A DNA stretch of 42,706 nt from a virus. Numbering within the stretch: position 1 is the first letter of the stretch; the number at the start of each line of letters is the position of its first letter. The notes under the pieces are model-generated. The model was given only the letters and a program-made list of their open reading frames with translations. It was not told the origin of the DNA and ran no database searches. Where the stretch lies: positions 1 to 42,706 of IMG/VR virus record IMGVR_UViG_3300020119_000141; one strand, written 5' to 3'. Shown piece by piece: positions 30,224 to 37,243 of this stretch. A program made the position numbers and the translations under genes.

Positions 30224-30414
30224 CGGAAAATGATTTGAACGCCGGGGAGTATCGCGGGCAGTTCGGCCTTTGCTTCATCCTTGGTCAGCCAAAACGCCGC
30301 GCTCGCCGCATGGGTGTTGCCGGGCACCGGGCGAAGGACTGGCGAAGATTTGCCCGAGAGATACGCGACGAATCCGCCACTACGCGGCTCGATTGTGATT
30401 TCAACGGCTTTCAC
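30220..30414 (-). CDS. Small hypothetical protein
   Basis: The product has 64 residues. A beta start (VEITIEPRSGGFVAYLSGK) is followed by a short helix (WLTKDEAKAELPAIL), the pattern of small phage proteins that resemble HicB-like or DUF-type folds without catalytic residues. ATGA overlaps at both ends. Not recognised. Confidence 0.6.
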   Translation of the reverse strand: MKAVEITIEPRSGGFVAYLSGKSSPVLRPVPGNTHAASAAFWLTKDEAKAELPAILPGVQIIFR

Positions 30415-30872
30415 AGCGCCTCCTCAATCTGGTCCAGCCCCGAGCGCAGGTCCGAAATCAGGTCGCGGGTACGCTGTTCACGAGTGCCGGCACTCAACCC
30501 GTGTATGTGGCCGATGGCCTCCGAGATGAGGTCTTGCGCGCGTTTGAGGGCGGCGTCCTTTTCGGCGAGGGTGGCGGGGCGCGCGGGAATCTCAGCGACT
30601 TCTGCGGCAGGGCAGCGAACAGTTCGCCCGTCGTCGCATTTCACCACGCACCACTCGACCGGCTGATTCGCACCGTTGAGGCAGGTGTCGCGCGATAGGA
30701 CCGTGCAGCGACGCTCAACGATGCCGTCCGTGCGATACTTCATCGTGCGCGGGATACGCGCCAACTGTAGCTCGCGCCAGATGTGCGTAAATTCCGGCTT
30801 TGCGGGCTCCTGTTGGGCCTTGGCAAAGGAGTTCAGGGCGGAGGAGAAGAGGGGATGCACGTGGGAGTTCAT
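30411..30872 (-). CDS. Hypothetical protein
   Basis: The product has 153 residues. The middle part has a beta-like segment with Cys residues (VERRCTVLSRDTCLNG, then WCVVKCDDGRTVRCP) and the C-terminal part is helical and charged (LISEAIGHIHGL, then LISDLRSGLDQIEEAL). The start is the ATG at 30872, ten bases after the PAPS-reductase-like gene. Function unknown. Confidence 0.6.
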   Translation of the reverse strand: MNSHVHPLFSSALNSFAKAQQEPAKPEFTHIWRELQLARIPRTMKYRTDGIVERRCTVLSRDTCLNGANQPVEWCVVKCDDGRTVRCPAAEVAEIPARPATLAEKDAALKRAQDLISEAIGHIHGLSAGTREQRTRDLISDLRSGLDQIEEAL

Positions 30873-30881
30873 GGTGTGAGT

Positions 30882-31793
30882 TTATTCGCAAGAAAGGTAT
30901 CCAACGTGACAGGCTGGCGAAGCGTTCAACTCAGCTTCGCTCATGCGCTCTTTTCCGCCGCGCTTCGTGTGAGCCCATTCGACCACGCTACGAATTGAGG
31001 CTGTGCCCCACAGTTTACCGTCTGAATCCGTGTAGGTCAGATCGCGAAAGCGCGCGGTTGCTGTCTTCGCGTGAAAGAATGTCGAGATGCGCCCGTTCGC
31101 CGCGTGCCGTTTCTCTTCGGCTTCGATGGCATCAATCTTTTCCGGGCGCGTATTCGCCACCAATCGGATTTCTTCTTTCCCGCAGTTGATGCACGGCCAG
31201 CAACCAACGCGCCGCGCACCCAACGCATACAGCGGATTGAGTGGCACGTTGTATTCCCGGTGAATCGCCAGCACGTCCGCAAGTGTCCAATCGCGGAGCG
31301 GCGTCCATTCCTCGCAGCCCCAAAAGTCTGAAAAACCGCGTGTGGGTTGGTCTGCCATTTTCCGTCCACGCTCATCCGATTCGTCGATGCGCTTCCCGTT
31401 AATCAAAACAACGTCCTCGCCCGCTGCCCATTGCCGCTCAACCCACCGCTTCAGTGGTTCGATCTTCAACTCGATGGAGCAGAACTGCGCGACGCGAGAT
31501 GGAAACCGCCCTTTCTTGAAACAGAGGTCGAAGAATTGCAGGGGCGGAATCAGCGTCTCGATTCCGAACGGAACGCCCGCTGCTTCTACAACCTGCCGTA
31601 AAACTTCAAGGTGTTGATACGTCAGCGCGTCCTCGTTGCCCGTATCGCTAAACGTGATGCGTAGTCGATTGCGCGGCAACCCGGATTTGAACAGTGCCCA
31701 CAGCAGCGCAGCCGCCGAATCTTTGCCTGTGGAAATCCCCACGTTGTAAAGCGGTTCGCGCGTGTATGGGAAAACTGTCTGAGTGTGAATCAT
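30882..31793 (-). CDS. PAPS-reductase-like PP-loop enzyme
   Basis: The product has 303 residues. NVGISTGKDSAAALLWALF (17-35) is the PP-loop of adenine-nucleotide alpha hydrolases. FSDTGNEDALTYQHL and FCSIELKIEPLKRWV are typical PAPS-reductase-family segments. GCWPCINCGKEEIRL near residue 195 is the Cys motif of phage members. Relatives include the phosphorothioation protein DndC and sulfate-assimilation reductases. No other Dnd gene is present, so DNA sulfur modification is unproven; thiol or nucleotide metabolism is equally possible. Confidence 0.8.
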   Translation of the reverse strand: MIHTQTVFPYTREPLYNVGISTGKDSAAALLWALFKSGLPRNRLRITFSDTGNEDALTYQHLEVLRQVVEAAGVPFGIETLIPPLQFFDLCFKKGRFPSRVAQFCSIELKIEPLKRWVERQWAAGEDVVLINGKRIDESDERGRKMADQPTRGFSDFWGCEEWTPLRDWTLADVLAIHREYNVPLNPLYALGARRVGCWPCINCGKEEIRLVANTRPEKIDAIEAEEKRHAANGRISTFFHAKTATARFRDLTYTDSDGKLWGTASIRSVVEWAHTKRGGKERMSEAELNASPACHVGYLSCE

Positions 31794-31795
31794 GC

Positions 31796-31948
31796 TCAGA
31801 CGATAGAAACCGTCGCCAGCTTGGAGCGACCTTTTGCGGCACGCTCAATGCGTTTCGCGATGCGCTGCCACCGCTGCATTGCCGCTTTCTCACTCATGCC
31901 GCGCGGATAGGTGTCGATGCACACGACAACGGAAAACGACAACTTCAT
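31796..31948 (-). CDS. Small basic hypothetical protein
   Basis: The product has 50 residues from the ATG at 31948 (ATGA overlap). A hydrophobic strand (LSFSVVVCIDTYP) is followed by a very basic helix (MQRWQRIAKRIERAAKGRSK). It ends two bases before the PP-loop gene. Nucleic-acid binding is possible but not shown. Confidence 0.55.
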   Translation of the reverse strand: MKLSFSVVVCIDTYPRGMSEKAAMQRWQRIAKRIERAAKGRSKLATVSIV

Positions 31949-32295
31949 AGCGCCTCGCCTTGATTGTCGCACCTCACGAGCGGGCAAACATCCGTCACGA
32001 CCGCCGCGGGAACATCACTGCGGAGCCGATAGCGTTTCGCCAAAGACGGGCGCGGCGGTGAGACGGTGGCGGCGCATTCGTCAACCGCAGCAATCCCGCG
32101 CTTATTCAGTTTCACCCAACCGTCAGCGCGGTTCTCGTAGAAGTGCTGAACCCCTTGGACTTGGATGCAGATGACCACGAAGCATGATTGCATGTGAATC
32201 CCTCGGAGATGGGCGCGGCGCTTTTCTTCGGTGTCGAGGTAGTCTTCAAGCAAGTCCTGCGTGAATGAGATGGTGGCGGTGCCGTGAGCTTTCAT
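31945..32295 (-). CDS. Hypothetical protein with a structured leader
   Basis: The product has 116 residues from the ATG at 32295. The N terminus is helical (FTQDLLEDYLDTEEKRRAHL), the middle beta-rich (CFVVICIQVQGVQHFYE). It is the first gene after a 95-base leader with paired repeats, a hairpin and an A/C-rich stretch, which suggests a new transcription or translation start here. Not recognised. Confidence 0.65.
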   Translation of the reverse strand: MKAHGTATISFTQDLLEDYLDTEEKRRAHLRGIHMQSCFVVICIQVQGVQHFYENRADGWVKLNKRGIAAVDECAATVSPPRPSLAKRYRLRSDVPAAVVTDVCPLVRCDNQGEAL

Positions 32296-32401
32296 GTGCG
32301 TTTCCTGCGTTCGTGTTGTTCGTTTTTCCGAGAGACCGCCTCTCGGATGGCACGGAGGCAATCCGATTTGTTGGCAGAGCGCAAGTTTATTTATTGGCAG
32401 A
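32296..32401 (-). promoter_or_regulatory. Leader with paired 13-mers, hairpin and A/C-rich tail (copy 1)
   Basis: On the minus strand, in order: TCTGCCAATAAAT (32401-32389), TCTGCCAACAAAT (32378-32366), a 7-bp hairpin CCGAGAG-loop-CTCTCGG (32346-32328), then AAACGAACAACACGAA running to the ATG at 32295. The same order occurs at 42158-42265. The 13-mers repeat at 23-base spacing, about two helical turns. No Shine-Dalgarno site is present. A tandem operator or promoter-linked site is likely. Confidence 0.65.
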
Positions 32402-32837
32402 GGTTCAAAGCGGTTTGCGGGTCCGGTTTGATGCCGCGTTCGGCGTTGGTCTTCTGCTGGTGGCACGCCTTGCAGAGCACTTGAAAGCACGCGGGGTCTT
32501 CCTCGGTGAGCCGCGCAATCCATCCCGGCAGGTCATCGAAACTCCGCAGGCTTCCCGCTGGTTTGATGTGGTCGACTTGGACGAGCTTTTCGCCCTCCGG
32601 CCCTTCCTCTTTCAGCGGGAACCACGCCTTGCAGATCGCGCAACAGTATTCCCACTTGAGCAGCGGACGATCCGCCCTCTGCGATGGACGACGCGCCCGC
32701 TTCATCGCTTCGGCCATCGGCTTCCACGCGGCAAAGGTCTTGCGCAGCGCACTCCGAATGCGCCCCCAAAATTCACTCTCCGTCATCGTGCCGCCGTTGC
32801 GCGTGCGCGGGACCATCTGGCGTTTCGGCTTCTTCAT
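32391..32837 (-). CDS. HNH endonuclease, CxxC type
   Basis: The product has 148 residues from the ATG at 32837 (ATGA overlap). The N terminus is Lys/Arg-rich. YCCAICKAWF gives the first Cys pair, VQVDHIKPAGSLRSFDDL the H-containing strand, and FQVLCKACHQQKTNAE the second Cys pair and final His. This is a canonical zinc-HNH arrangement. Its last codons overlap the first 13-mer of the downstream leader. It may act in recombination, packaging or exclusion; no partner is obvious. Confidence 0.8.
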   Translation of the reverse strand: MKKPKRQMVPRTRNGGTMTESEFWGRIRSALRKTFAAWKPMAEAMKRARRPSQRADRPLLKWEYCCAICKAWFPLKEEGPEGEKLVQVDHIKPAGSLRSFDDLPGWIARLTEEDPACFQVLCKACHQQKTNAERGIKPDPQTALNLCQ

Positions 32838-33322
32838 GGCTTGAGAAAAACAATCCAGTGGCTCCGCGAGTTCTTCCCGCAGCGGTTCCCGAATAGCGGC
32901 CGCTCCGGTGTCAGCGCCAAGATTCGCGAGACCGGAATATCGCCGTCGTTCCACTTGAAAATCAAAGTGCCTTTCGGCTTCAGCACGCGAAAGCACTCCA
33001 CGAATCCCTTGCGCAGCATCTCCTGCCACTCACCGGAGAGCGTGCCATATTTCTTACCCATCCAGCTTTTGACTCCGTTGCGCGTCAGGTGCGGCGGGTC
33101 GAATACGACCAAGTAAAACCGCGAATCCTGAAACGGCAGCGATGTGAAGTCGGCGAGAACGTCAGGCGCAACGTGAATTGCTCTGCGTCCCTGTCGGCTG
33201 TCGGCAACCAGACTCTCCCGCCTGTTGTCCACGAAGCACGCGCGCGGGTCTTTCGGGTTGAACCATAACATGCGCGGCCCGCAGCACACGTCCAACACCA
33301 GCGGCAACTCGTCTTGTTTCAT
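32834..33322 (-). CDS. SAM-dependent methyltransferase with a DPPH motif
   Basis: The product has 162 residues. LVLDVCCGPRMLWFN (8-22) is the SAM-binding loop and YLVVFDPPHLTRNG the DPPY-like catalytic motif (DPPH), which occurs in N6-adenine and N4-cytosine DNA methyltransferases. FRVLKPKGTLIFKWND matches strand 5 and the following loop. It lacks a visible target-recognition domain and is shorter than typical DNA methylases, so RNA or another substrate is possible. The remnant at 33319-33459 next to it suggests a methylase locus. Confidence 0.75.
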   Translation of the reverse strand: MKQDELPLVLDVCCGPRMLWFNPKDPRACFVDNRRESLVADSRQGRRAIHVAPDVLADFTSLPFQDSRFYLVVFDPPHLTRNGVKSWMGKKYGTLSGEWQEMLRKGFVECFRVLKPKGTLIFKWNDGDIPVSRILALTPERPLFGNRCGKNSRSHWIVFLKP

Positions 33323-33459
33323 TGCAGGGCAAGCTCGGGCTGAGGGTGCGGGGTGGGTTCAAAGGAGAGCGGCAACATCTCCTGCTCCATGCGCTTCGCG
33401 GCGATCTCCGCATATTTCTCGTAGATCGTCACCGCTGCATCCTGAAAGTAGGGTTTCAC
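33319..33459 (-). pseudogene. Miniature remnant of a DNA methyltransferase
   Basis: The 46-residue frame starts with GTG at 33459 (GTGA overlap). Its start, VKPYFQDAAVTIY, resembles the N terminus of phage DNA methylases (MKPYY-x2-x2-VTIYHGD). Its continuation, EKYAEIAAKRMEQEMLPL, resembles their C terminus (the E-KY-EIAAKRL-QE motif after the SAM loop). The roughly 200 residues between, with the SAM and catalytic motifs, are missing without a frame break. I read this as an in-frame internal deletion. It may still be translated. Confidence 0.6.
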
Positions 33460-33905
33460 TTCCCGGCCCTCGCGCGCATGAAGGCTTCGGTGGGCAGAGC
33501 CTTTTGGCCGTCGCCCCACTCACCATCGGCGTTCGCCTGAATTGGTAGGAGAAACCCGTGCTCGCGGGCGAATCCCTTGTTATTTTCGATGAACTCATGA
33601 CTGCCTAAATTCGTGGCCATCCACCATCGCTCATCGTTGAGCCGCGCGCCGTGGCATTTGAGCCTATGATGAATCTGGTCGGACCGCCATATCTTCGCAA
33701 CACCATCATGCCCGACGGCCCATTCCACGAAGCCGCGCCCCTCGCCTGCTCGGATTATCGTTGCCTCGTCGAGCCCGAAAAGGGCAATCGCCACTTGGTC
33801 AAACGGGTGCGCGGCCAGATACGCCTTCCGCCTCTTTGCGTATTCCCTCCGCTCGGCTGCTCTCTCTGCGCTCTGGCGACGGACTGGTTTAGTGCGAGTT
33901 AGCAT
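33456..33905 (-). CDS. HNH-like protein with degenerate active site
   Basis: The product has 149 residues. The N terminus is basic (ERAAERREYAKRRKAYLAAHP), and SDQIHHRLKCHGARLNDERWWMA followed by GSHEFIENNKGFAREHGFL matches the HH / GR / lLxderyW / cH-x-wI / ArexGll pattern of a phage HNH family. The Cys that usually follows the AHP and the one before the third His are replaced (AHPFD, LGSH). Zinc binding is doubtful. It may be an inactive or diverged nuclease. Confidence 0.6.
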   Translation of the reverse strand: MLTRTKPVRRQSAERAAERREYAKRRKAYLAAHPFDQVAIALFGLDEATIIRAGEGRGFVEWAVGHDGVAKIWRSDQIHHRLKCHGARLNDERWWMATNLGSHEFIENNKGFAREHGFLLPIQANADGEWGDGQKALPTEAFMRARAGK

Positions 33906-34194
33906 GGTGTTTTTCGGGTGGGGTCATTTCAGATTCGGCCATCGCGCGGAACAACTCTTGCATGAAGTGCCGCGCTACTTTGCGGAGGTGTTTGCAGGTG
34001 GATTGCCGCGTCCATGTTTCGGCGCCGTCATCAAGGGCGTCCTGCTTGCGTATCCGAAAATCTGGACAGCTACAAAATCCGGCACCCCCGTTTGCGACAA
34101 GATCACAACGAAATTTCACAGCCGGGTTGCTTTCGCTCGCGCACCAATAAACCATCCGGTCTCCTGTCGGGGTTATTCCTGGTTCGGTGGGCAT
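33889..34194 (-). CDS. SWIM-like zinc-finger protein
   Basis: The product has 101 residues from the ATG at 34194; a GTG at 34215 is possible. FCSCPDFRIRKQD followed by STCKHLRKVARHF gives C-x-C ... C-x-H, the SWIM zinc-binding pattern, after a beta segment (KFRCDLVANGGAG). SWIM domains bind DNA or proteins and often occur beside recombination factors. Here it overlaps the degenerate HNH gene by 17 bases. Confidence 0.65.
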   Translation of the reverse strand: MPTEPGITPTGDRMVYWCASESNPAVKFRCDLVANGGAGFCSCPDFRIRKQDALDDGAETWTRQSTCKHLRKVARHFMQELFRAMAESEMTPPEKHHANSH

Positions 34195-34198
34195 CGGG

Positions 34199-34876
34199 TC
34201 AGGGCTCGCGGACACTCAGGGAGTAGCGCACGCCCGCCCGCCTCGCGATGGCGAGAAAGAGCGTCACGAGGATGTCGAGGGTGGTCAGCTCGACCGACAA
34301 TTCCGGTTTGGCTGGTCGACCGTTGAGGGCTGGGGTGGCCTCGCGGATGATTAGGCGTTGCGGCGTCTTCAACTTGGCGGCGTCGGCCGGGTCTCGAGGA
34401 GTGATGACAAAGGAGAAGGCGAGCGCGTTGTGCAGCCCGGCCGCGATTTCCCGCGGGGTCAGGTTGCGCATGTCCTCGCCTTCTTCGAGGGCGTACTGGC
34501 CGATGGGCAGCTCGGTCAGGATGGAATCCAAAAGTGCGGCGGCGCCGGCGGGGTCGTGCTCGGTCGCCACCTTGGGCGCGATCTTCTCCCATTCTCCGGG
34601 CGCTCCGTCCGTCACGGCAGACAGGCGGTAGGGTGTGCCGACGGCTTCACCGAACCGCTCCACCAGAAACATCAGGGCTTGCACGTGCGCCCCGCGCTTC
34701 CCGATGAGGATCGGTTCGTCCTCCGGGGAACAGGTAACGATGAAAAGCAGGTGCGCTGGCGTGGTCGGCGTCGCCGCAATGTCCCGCGCCATCACCTTCA
34801 AGTCTGCCGGGTGCTCCACGAAGGCAGAGAGGAGGTCGCGCAAAAGAACCGTGATTTGCTGTGGGGCTGTGGTCAT
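34199..34876 (-). CDS. KH-domain (KhpA-like) RNA-binding protein
   Basis: The product has 225 residues. Residues about 20-80 resemble the bacterial KH domain of the YlqC/KhpA type: HPADLKVMARDIA, then LLFIVTCSPEDEPILIGKRG, in which GKRG is the GxxG loop, followed by AHVQALMFLVERFG. The remaining 145 residues are not recognised (LTPREIAAGLHNALAF, then LTTLDILVTLFLAIARRAG). It may bind phage or host RNA and influence translation. Its first 14 codons are duplicated at 35406-35447. Confidence 0.65.
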   Translation of the reverse strand: MTTAPQQITVLLRDLLSAFVEHPADLKVMARDIAATPTTPAHLLFIVTCSPEDEPILIGKRGAHVQALMFLVERFGEAVGTPYRLSAVTDGAPGEWEKIAPKVATEHDPAGAAALLDSILTELPIGQYALEEGEDMRNLTPREIAAGLHNALAFSFVITPRDPADAAKLKTPQRLIIREATPALNGRPAKPELSVELTTLDILVTLFLAIARRAGVRYSLSVREP

Positions 34877-35382
34877 CGAACGGGGATTGCTGTGTCGGGT
34901 TCGTCGCGTGGTGCGGGCAGCGCGAGCGTGCCGCGCTCAACCATGTGCTCGTAGAAACTCTTCCCTCCGATTTGCACGAAGGGCATCATTATCTGCTCAA
35001 ACTTCGCGTTGCCGATTGAGGACATGGCGATCTGCGCTTCCAGCCAGTCCTTAACGATGCGCCACGCGATGCGCTCGGCCTGTGCCTTGTTATTGAACAG
35101 CGAACGTGGGATTTTACGGCGGTAGTTGCTGCGCTGATTCACCCGCGCGCTCTCCGCTTTGATTTGCGCATTCAGCGTTGCGATGACTTCGCCAATTTTC
35201 GCCGGCAATGTGAAAGGCAGAACGCCGAAGGTCGTCGGCATCTGGAACGTCACTGCGACGACTTCACGCTCAACGCCGTATTGAAACATCAGCGCCGTAG
35301 CGCCGCCTTCTTGGAGAATTTCCGTTATCTCGGCAATGCTGCGCGATGCCGGAACCTCAGTCGTGTAGTTCAGGAGAGCCAT
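34873..35382 (-). CDS. Hypothetical protein with its own A/C-rich leader
   Basis: The product has 169 residues. TTEVPASRSIAEITEILQEG and ATALMFQYGVEREVVAVTF begin an alpha/beta fold; AWRIVKDWLEAQIAM and FYEHMVERGTLALP follow. I recall proteins opening with this pattern in many phages, without an assigned function. The ATG at 35382 is preceded by GAACAACACGAACACAC and the gene lies between two copies of the KH-gene start, as if inserted there. It overlaps the KH gene by ATGA. Confidence 0.65.
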   Translation of the reverse strand: MALLNYTTEVPASRSIAEITEILQEGGATALMFQYGVEREVVAVTFQMPTTFGVLPFTLPAKIGEVIATLNAQIKAESARVNQRSNYRRKIPRSLFNNKAQAERIAWRIVKDWLEAQIAMSSIGNAKFEQIMMPFVQIGGKSFYEHMVERGTLALPAPRDEPDTAIPVR

Positions 35383-35447
35383 GTGTGTTCGTGTTGTTCG
35401 GTTGGGTCGCGCAGCAAGACGGTGATCTGTTGGGGGGCGGTCGTCAT
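35370..35447 (-). pseudogene. Duplicated 5' end of the KH gene
   Basis: The 25-residue frame begins MTTAPQQITVLLRD, identical in protein to the first 14 residues of the KH protein (34876-34835), with several synonymous differences. It then runs into PTEQHEHTWLS and stops inside the next gene. The ATG at 35447 overlaps the previous stop (TGATG). It is best read as a scar of a recombination that placed the 34873-35382 gene and its leader here. Confidence 0.7.
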
Positions 35448-35638
35448 CAGATTTCGGTGATGGCGACGCGCACGATGCGCTCGTCGTCCCGTTTGTTATG
35501 CTTGGCCGCGGCCTTAGTCGCGTAAATCGCGACGGCTTCCATGCGTGGGGTCATGCCGCCGATGCTCACGTCGATCAGCATCACGCGGCCTGTCTCGTCG
35601 TTCACGATGGCCCATGCTCTGACGGTGTGTTTGCTCAT
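35447..35638 (-). CDS. Small hypothetical protein
   Basis: The product has 63 residues: VRAWAIVNDETGRVMLIDVS opens a beta hairpin (the first strand pair), and AVAIYATKAAAKHNKRDDE a helix. This beta-beta-alpha layout is common in small phage early proteins. The ATG at 35638 follows a hairpin and the leader CCACAAAACAACCT. Not recognised. Confidence 0.65.
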   Translation of the reverse strand: MSKHTVRAWAIVNDETGRVMLIDVSIGGMTPRMEAVAIYATKAAAKHNKRDDERIVRVAITEI

Positions 35639-35680
35639 AGGTTGTTTTGTGGCCCTCGGGTTACGTTCTCCCCGAGGGCG
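35639..35680 (-). promoter_or_regulatory. Leader hairpin with A/C-rich spacer
   Basis: GCCCTCGGG (35652-35660) and CCCGAGGGC (35671-35679) form a perfect 9-bp stem with a 10-base loop. On the minus strand it is followed by CACAAAACAACCT and the ATG at 35638. It lacks a T run, so it is more likely a leader structure or RNA-processing site than a terminator. It matches the hairpin-then-A/C-rich arrangement of the leaders at 32296 and 42158. Confidence 0.55.
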
Positions 35681-35693
35681 CGAGGGGAATCAA

Positions 35694-36101
35694 TTATTTC
35701 GCGGCGGCTTTGTCGGTGGTGGGCGCGAACGGCAGTTCCTCGCCCTCTTTGCCGTCACCGTCGTCCTCGTCTTCATCGCCGTCGAACTGGATTTCGCCTT
35801 GGGCGCGATTGCCGAAGACGTATTGCTTCGCCTGCTCGATCATTTCTTCGACGAGTGCTACGTCGTCCTTCGGGAGTGGCGGCGTGTATTTGCCTTCCTG
35901 CGTCGGGTGCGCGAGCAAGCGTTCCGGCGTCTTGAACGCAAACTCCTTGGCCGCGTCGTCAATGTCTTTGCGGCAGTGGAGTGCCACGGTTGGCGCTCCG
36001 CCCTTCTCGCCCACGTCCAGCTTCACCACCCGCAAACCGCTTTTAACGTAGTTGGCTCCGAGGTGGCAGATCGTGCCGGCTTTGGATTTCTTCTTAGCCA
36101 T
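35694..36101 (-). CDS. Acidic-tailed hypothetical protein
   Basis: The product has 135 residues. The N terminus is basic (MAKKKSKAGTICHLG), with a beta-like SGLRVVKLDVGEKGG, and the C terminus is strongly acidic (DGDEDEDDGDGKEGEELPF). A basic head with a flexible acidic tail recalls DNA-mimic or SSB-type regulators, but there is no family match. The start follows the A/C-rich AAACGAAAGCACCCAAC. Confidence 0.6.
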   Translation of the reverse strand: MAKKKSKAGTICHLGANYVKSGLRVVKLDVGEKGGAPTVALHCRKDIDDAAKEFAFKTPERLLAHPTQEGKYTPPLPKDDVALVEEMIEQAKQYVFGNRAQGEIQFDGDEDEDDGDGKEGEELPFAPTTDKAAAK

Positions 36102-36117
36102 GTTGGGTGCTTTCGTT

Positions 36118-36492
36118 TTATTGCTCTGGTTGGGCCGGAGTTGCCGGCGAAAATGGAAGTTCGGCCACCGCTCCAGGGAGGAATGTCCCGTCGCCTAGAA
36201 ACTTTTGCCACGAGCTGCGCTGCGCCTCCGTCCAGTGGGCGGTTTTCTCGGCAAACAGCTTTTGCGCGCGTTCGGCCCACGCCTTCTCCACGGTCGCGAA
36301 CTGTTCCTCGGTCTCGTGAATCGTGCCGGGTGCGGCCACTTCCGCCGCGTGTCGGCATCCGCTGAAAAAGTAGCAGTCGAGTCCCCGCTTGATGCTGGTG
36401 TTGTGCGCGTGCCGCCACATCGGGCGCCAGAGTCCTACACGGGTTGAACAGGCAGGGCAGGCGGGAAGTTGGAATGAGGGTTGCGCGCTCAT
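36118..36492 (-). CDS. Hypothetical protein with a zinc-ribbon-like N terminus
   Basis: The product has 124 residues from the ATG at 36492 (ATGA overlap). LPACPACSTRVGLW holds a CxxC pair and DCYFFSGCRHAAEV supplies further Cys and His, so a zinc site is likely. The second half is a charged helix (FATVEKAWAERAQKLFAEK). The pattern resembles phage zinc-ribbon proteins in replication regions. Function unknown. Confidence 0.6.
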   Translation of the reverse strand: MSAQPSFQLPACPACSTRVGLWRPMWRHAHNTSIKRGLDCYFFSGCRHAAEVAAPGTIHETEEQFATVEKAWAERAQKLFAEKTAHWTEAQRSSWQKFLGDGTFLPGAVAELPFSPATPAQPEQ

Positions 36493-37037
36493 TGCACCAT
36501 CTCCTGCCGAATGGTGATCGGCACATCCAGCCACTTGCCGGCTGACAATTCTTTCAGGCGTTCGGCGTCGTAGGGAAGCGAAACGATTCGCACGCGCCAG
36601 TCCATAGGCTCCGCGTAGGGGTTGCCGCGCTGCGGTCCGGCGAAAGAGGATTTGCCCGCGCCGTTCACCGCTACAGGACGTTCAACCCGGTTCAGCCAGT
36701 TGACGAAGCGTTTTCGCGAGATGCGCCGCCCGTTCGCCCCCGCCCACGCCTGCGCCTTCCCCAGCTCTCTCCGCACGTCGATTCCGTCGTAGGCCCGCAA
36801 CTGCTCCAATTCGCAGAGCCACACTTCGTCGATCTCCGCGGCGGTCGGGTTTACGGGCCGTTTCCCTTTCGTTTTAGGCGATTTCTCGGCAAGGTGGGCC
36901 GCGAGTGCCTCGTCCAGCAAAGCGGCCATTTTGGGGGCAAGGACGGCGCGAGAGGTGGCGCGCGGTTCGCCGCTCAACTTCGCCCGATCAAACAGGGCAA
37001 AGAGGCTCTCCGTTGCGCGGGTGCCGAAAGAGGTCAT
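36489..37037 (-). CDS. Helical protein, possible replication accessory
   Basis: The product has 182 residues from the ATG at 37037 (ATGA overlap). After a helical start, EIDEVWLCELEQLRAYDG, RRELGKAQAWAGANGRRIS and RKRFVNWLNRVERPV form a helical DNA-binding-like region that resembles the C-terminal parts of some phage replisome proteins. A beta segment (DWRVRIVSLPYD) follows. The likeness is weak; no ATPase or primase motif exists. Confidence 0.5.
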   Translation of the reverse strand: MTSFGTRATESLFALFDRAKLSGEPRATSRAVLAPKMAALLDEALAAHLAEKSPKTKGKRPVNPTAAEIDEVWLCELEQLRAYDGIDVRRELGKAQAWAGANGRRISRKRFVNWLNRVERPVAVNGAGKSSFAGPQRGNPYAEPMDWRVRIVSLPYDAERLKELSAGKWLDVPITIRQEMVQ

Positions 37038-37243
37038 GAGTACCATTTCCCGATCTTGTCGAATGCGTCGGCTATTTCGGGGTGGCCGATTTCGCGGATA
37101 AAATCCGTCAAAACGGCGTCGGCTTCGATGTGCGCAACCTCCGTATCGTCGTACAGCAATAGCTTCTTCAACTTCATCAGCGCGCGTTGCTTTGCTTTTG
37201 CGTGGGCGACGGCTGCAATGTCGGCTTTTGTTGGCTGGGTCAT
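37034..37243 (-). CDS. Small basic-acidic helical protein
   Basis: The product has 69 residues from the ATG at 37243 (ATGA overlap). The N-terminal helix is Ala/Lys-rich (VAHAKAKQRALMKLKKLLL), the second half acidic (YDDTEVAHIEADAVL). It may be a small DNA-associated or regulatory protein. Not recognised. Confidence 0.6.
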   Translation of the reverse strand: MTQPTKADIAAVAHAKAKQRALMKLKKLLLYDDTEVAHIEADAVLTDFIREIGHPEIADAFDKIGKWYS

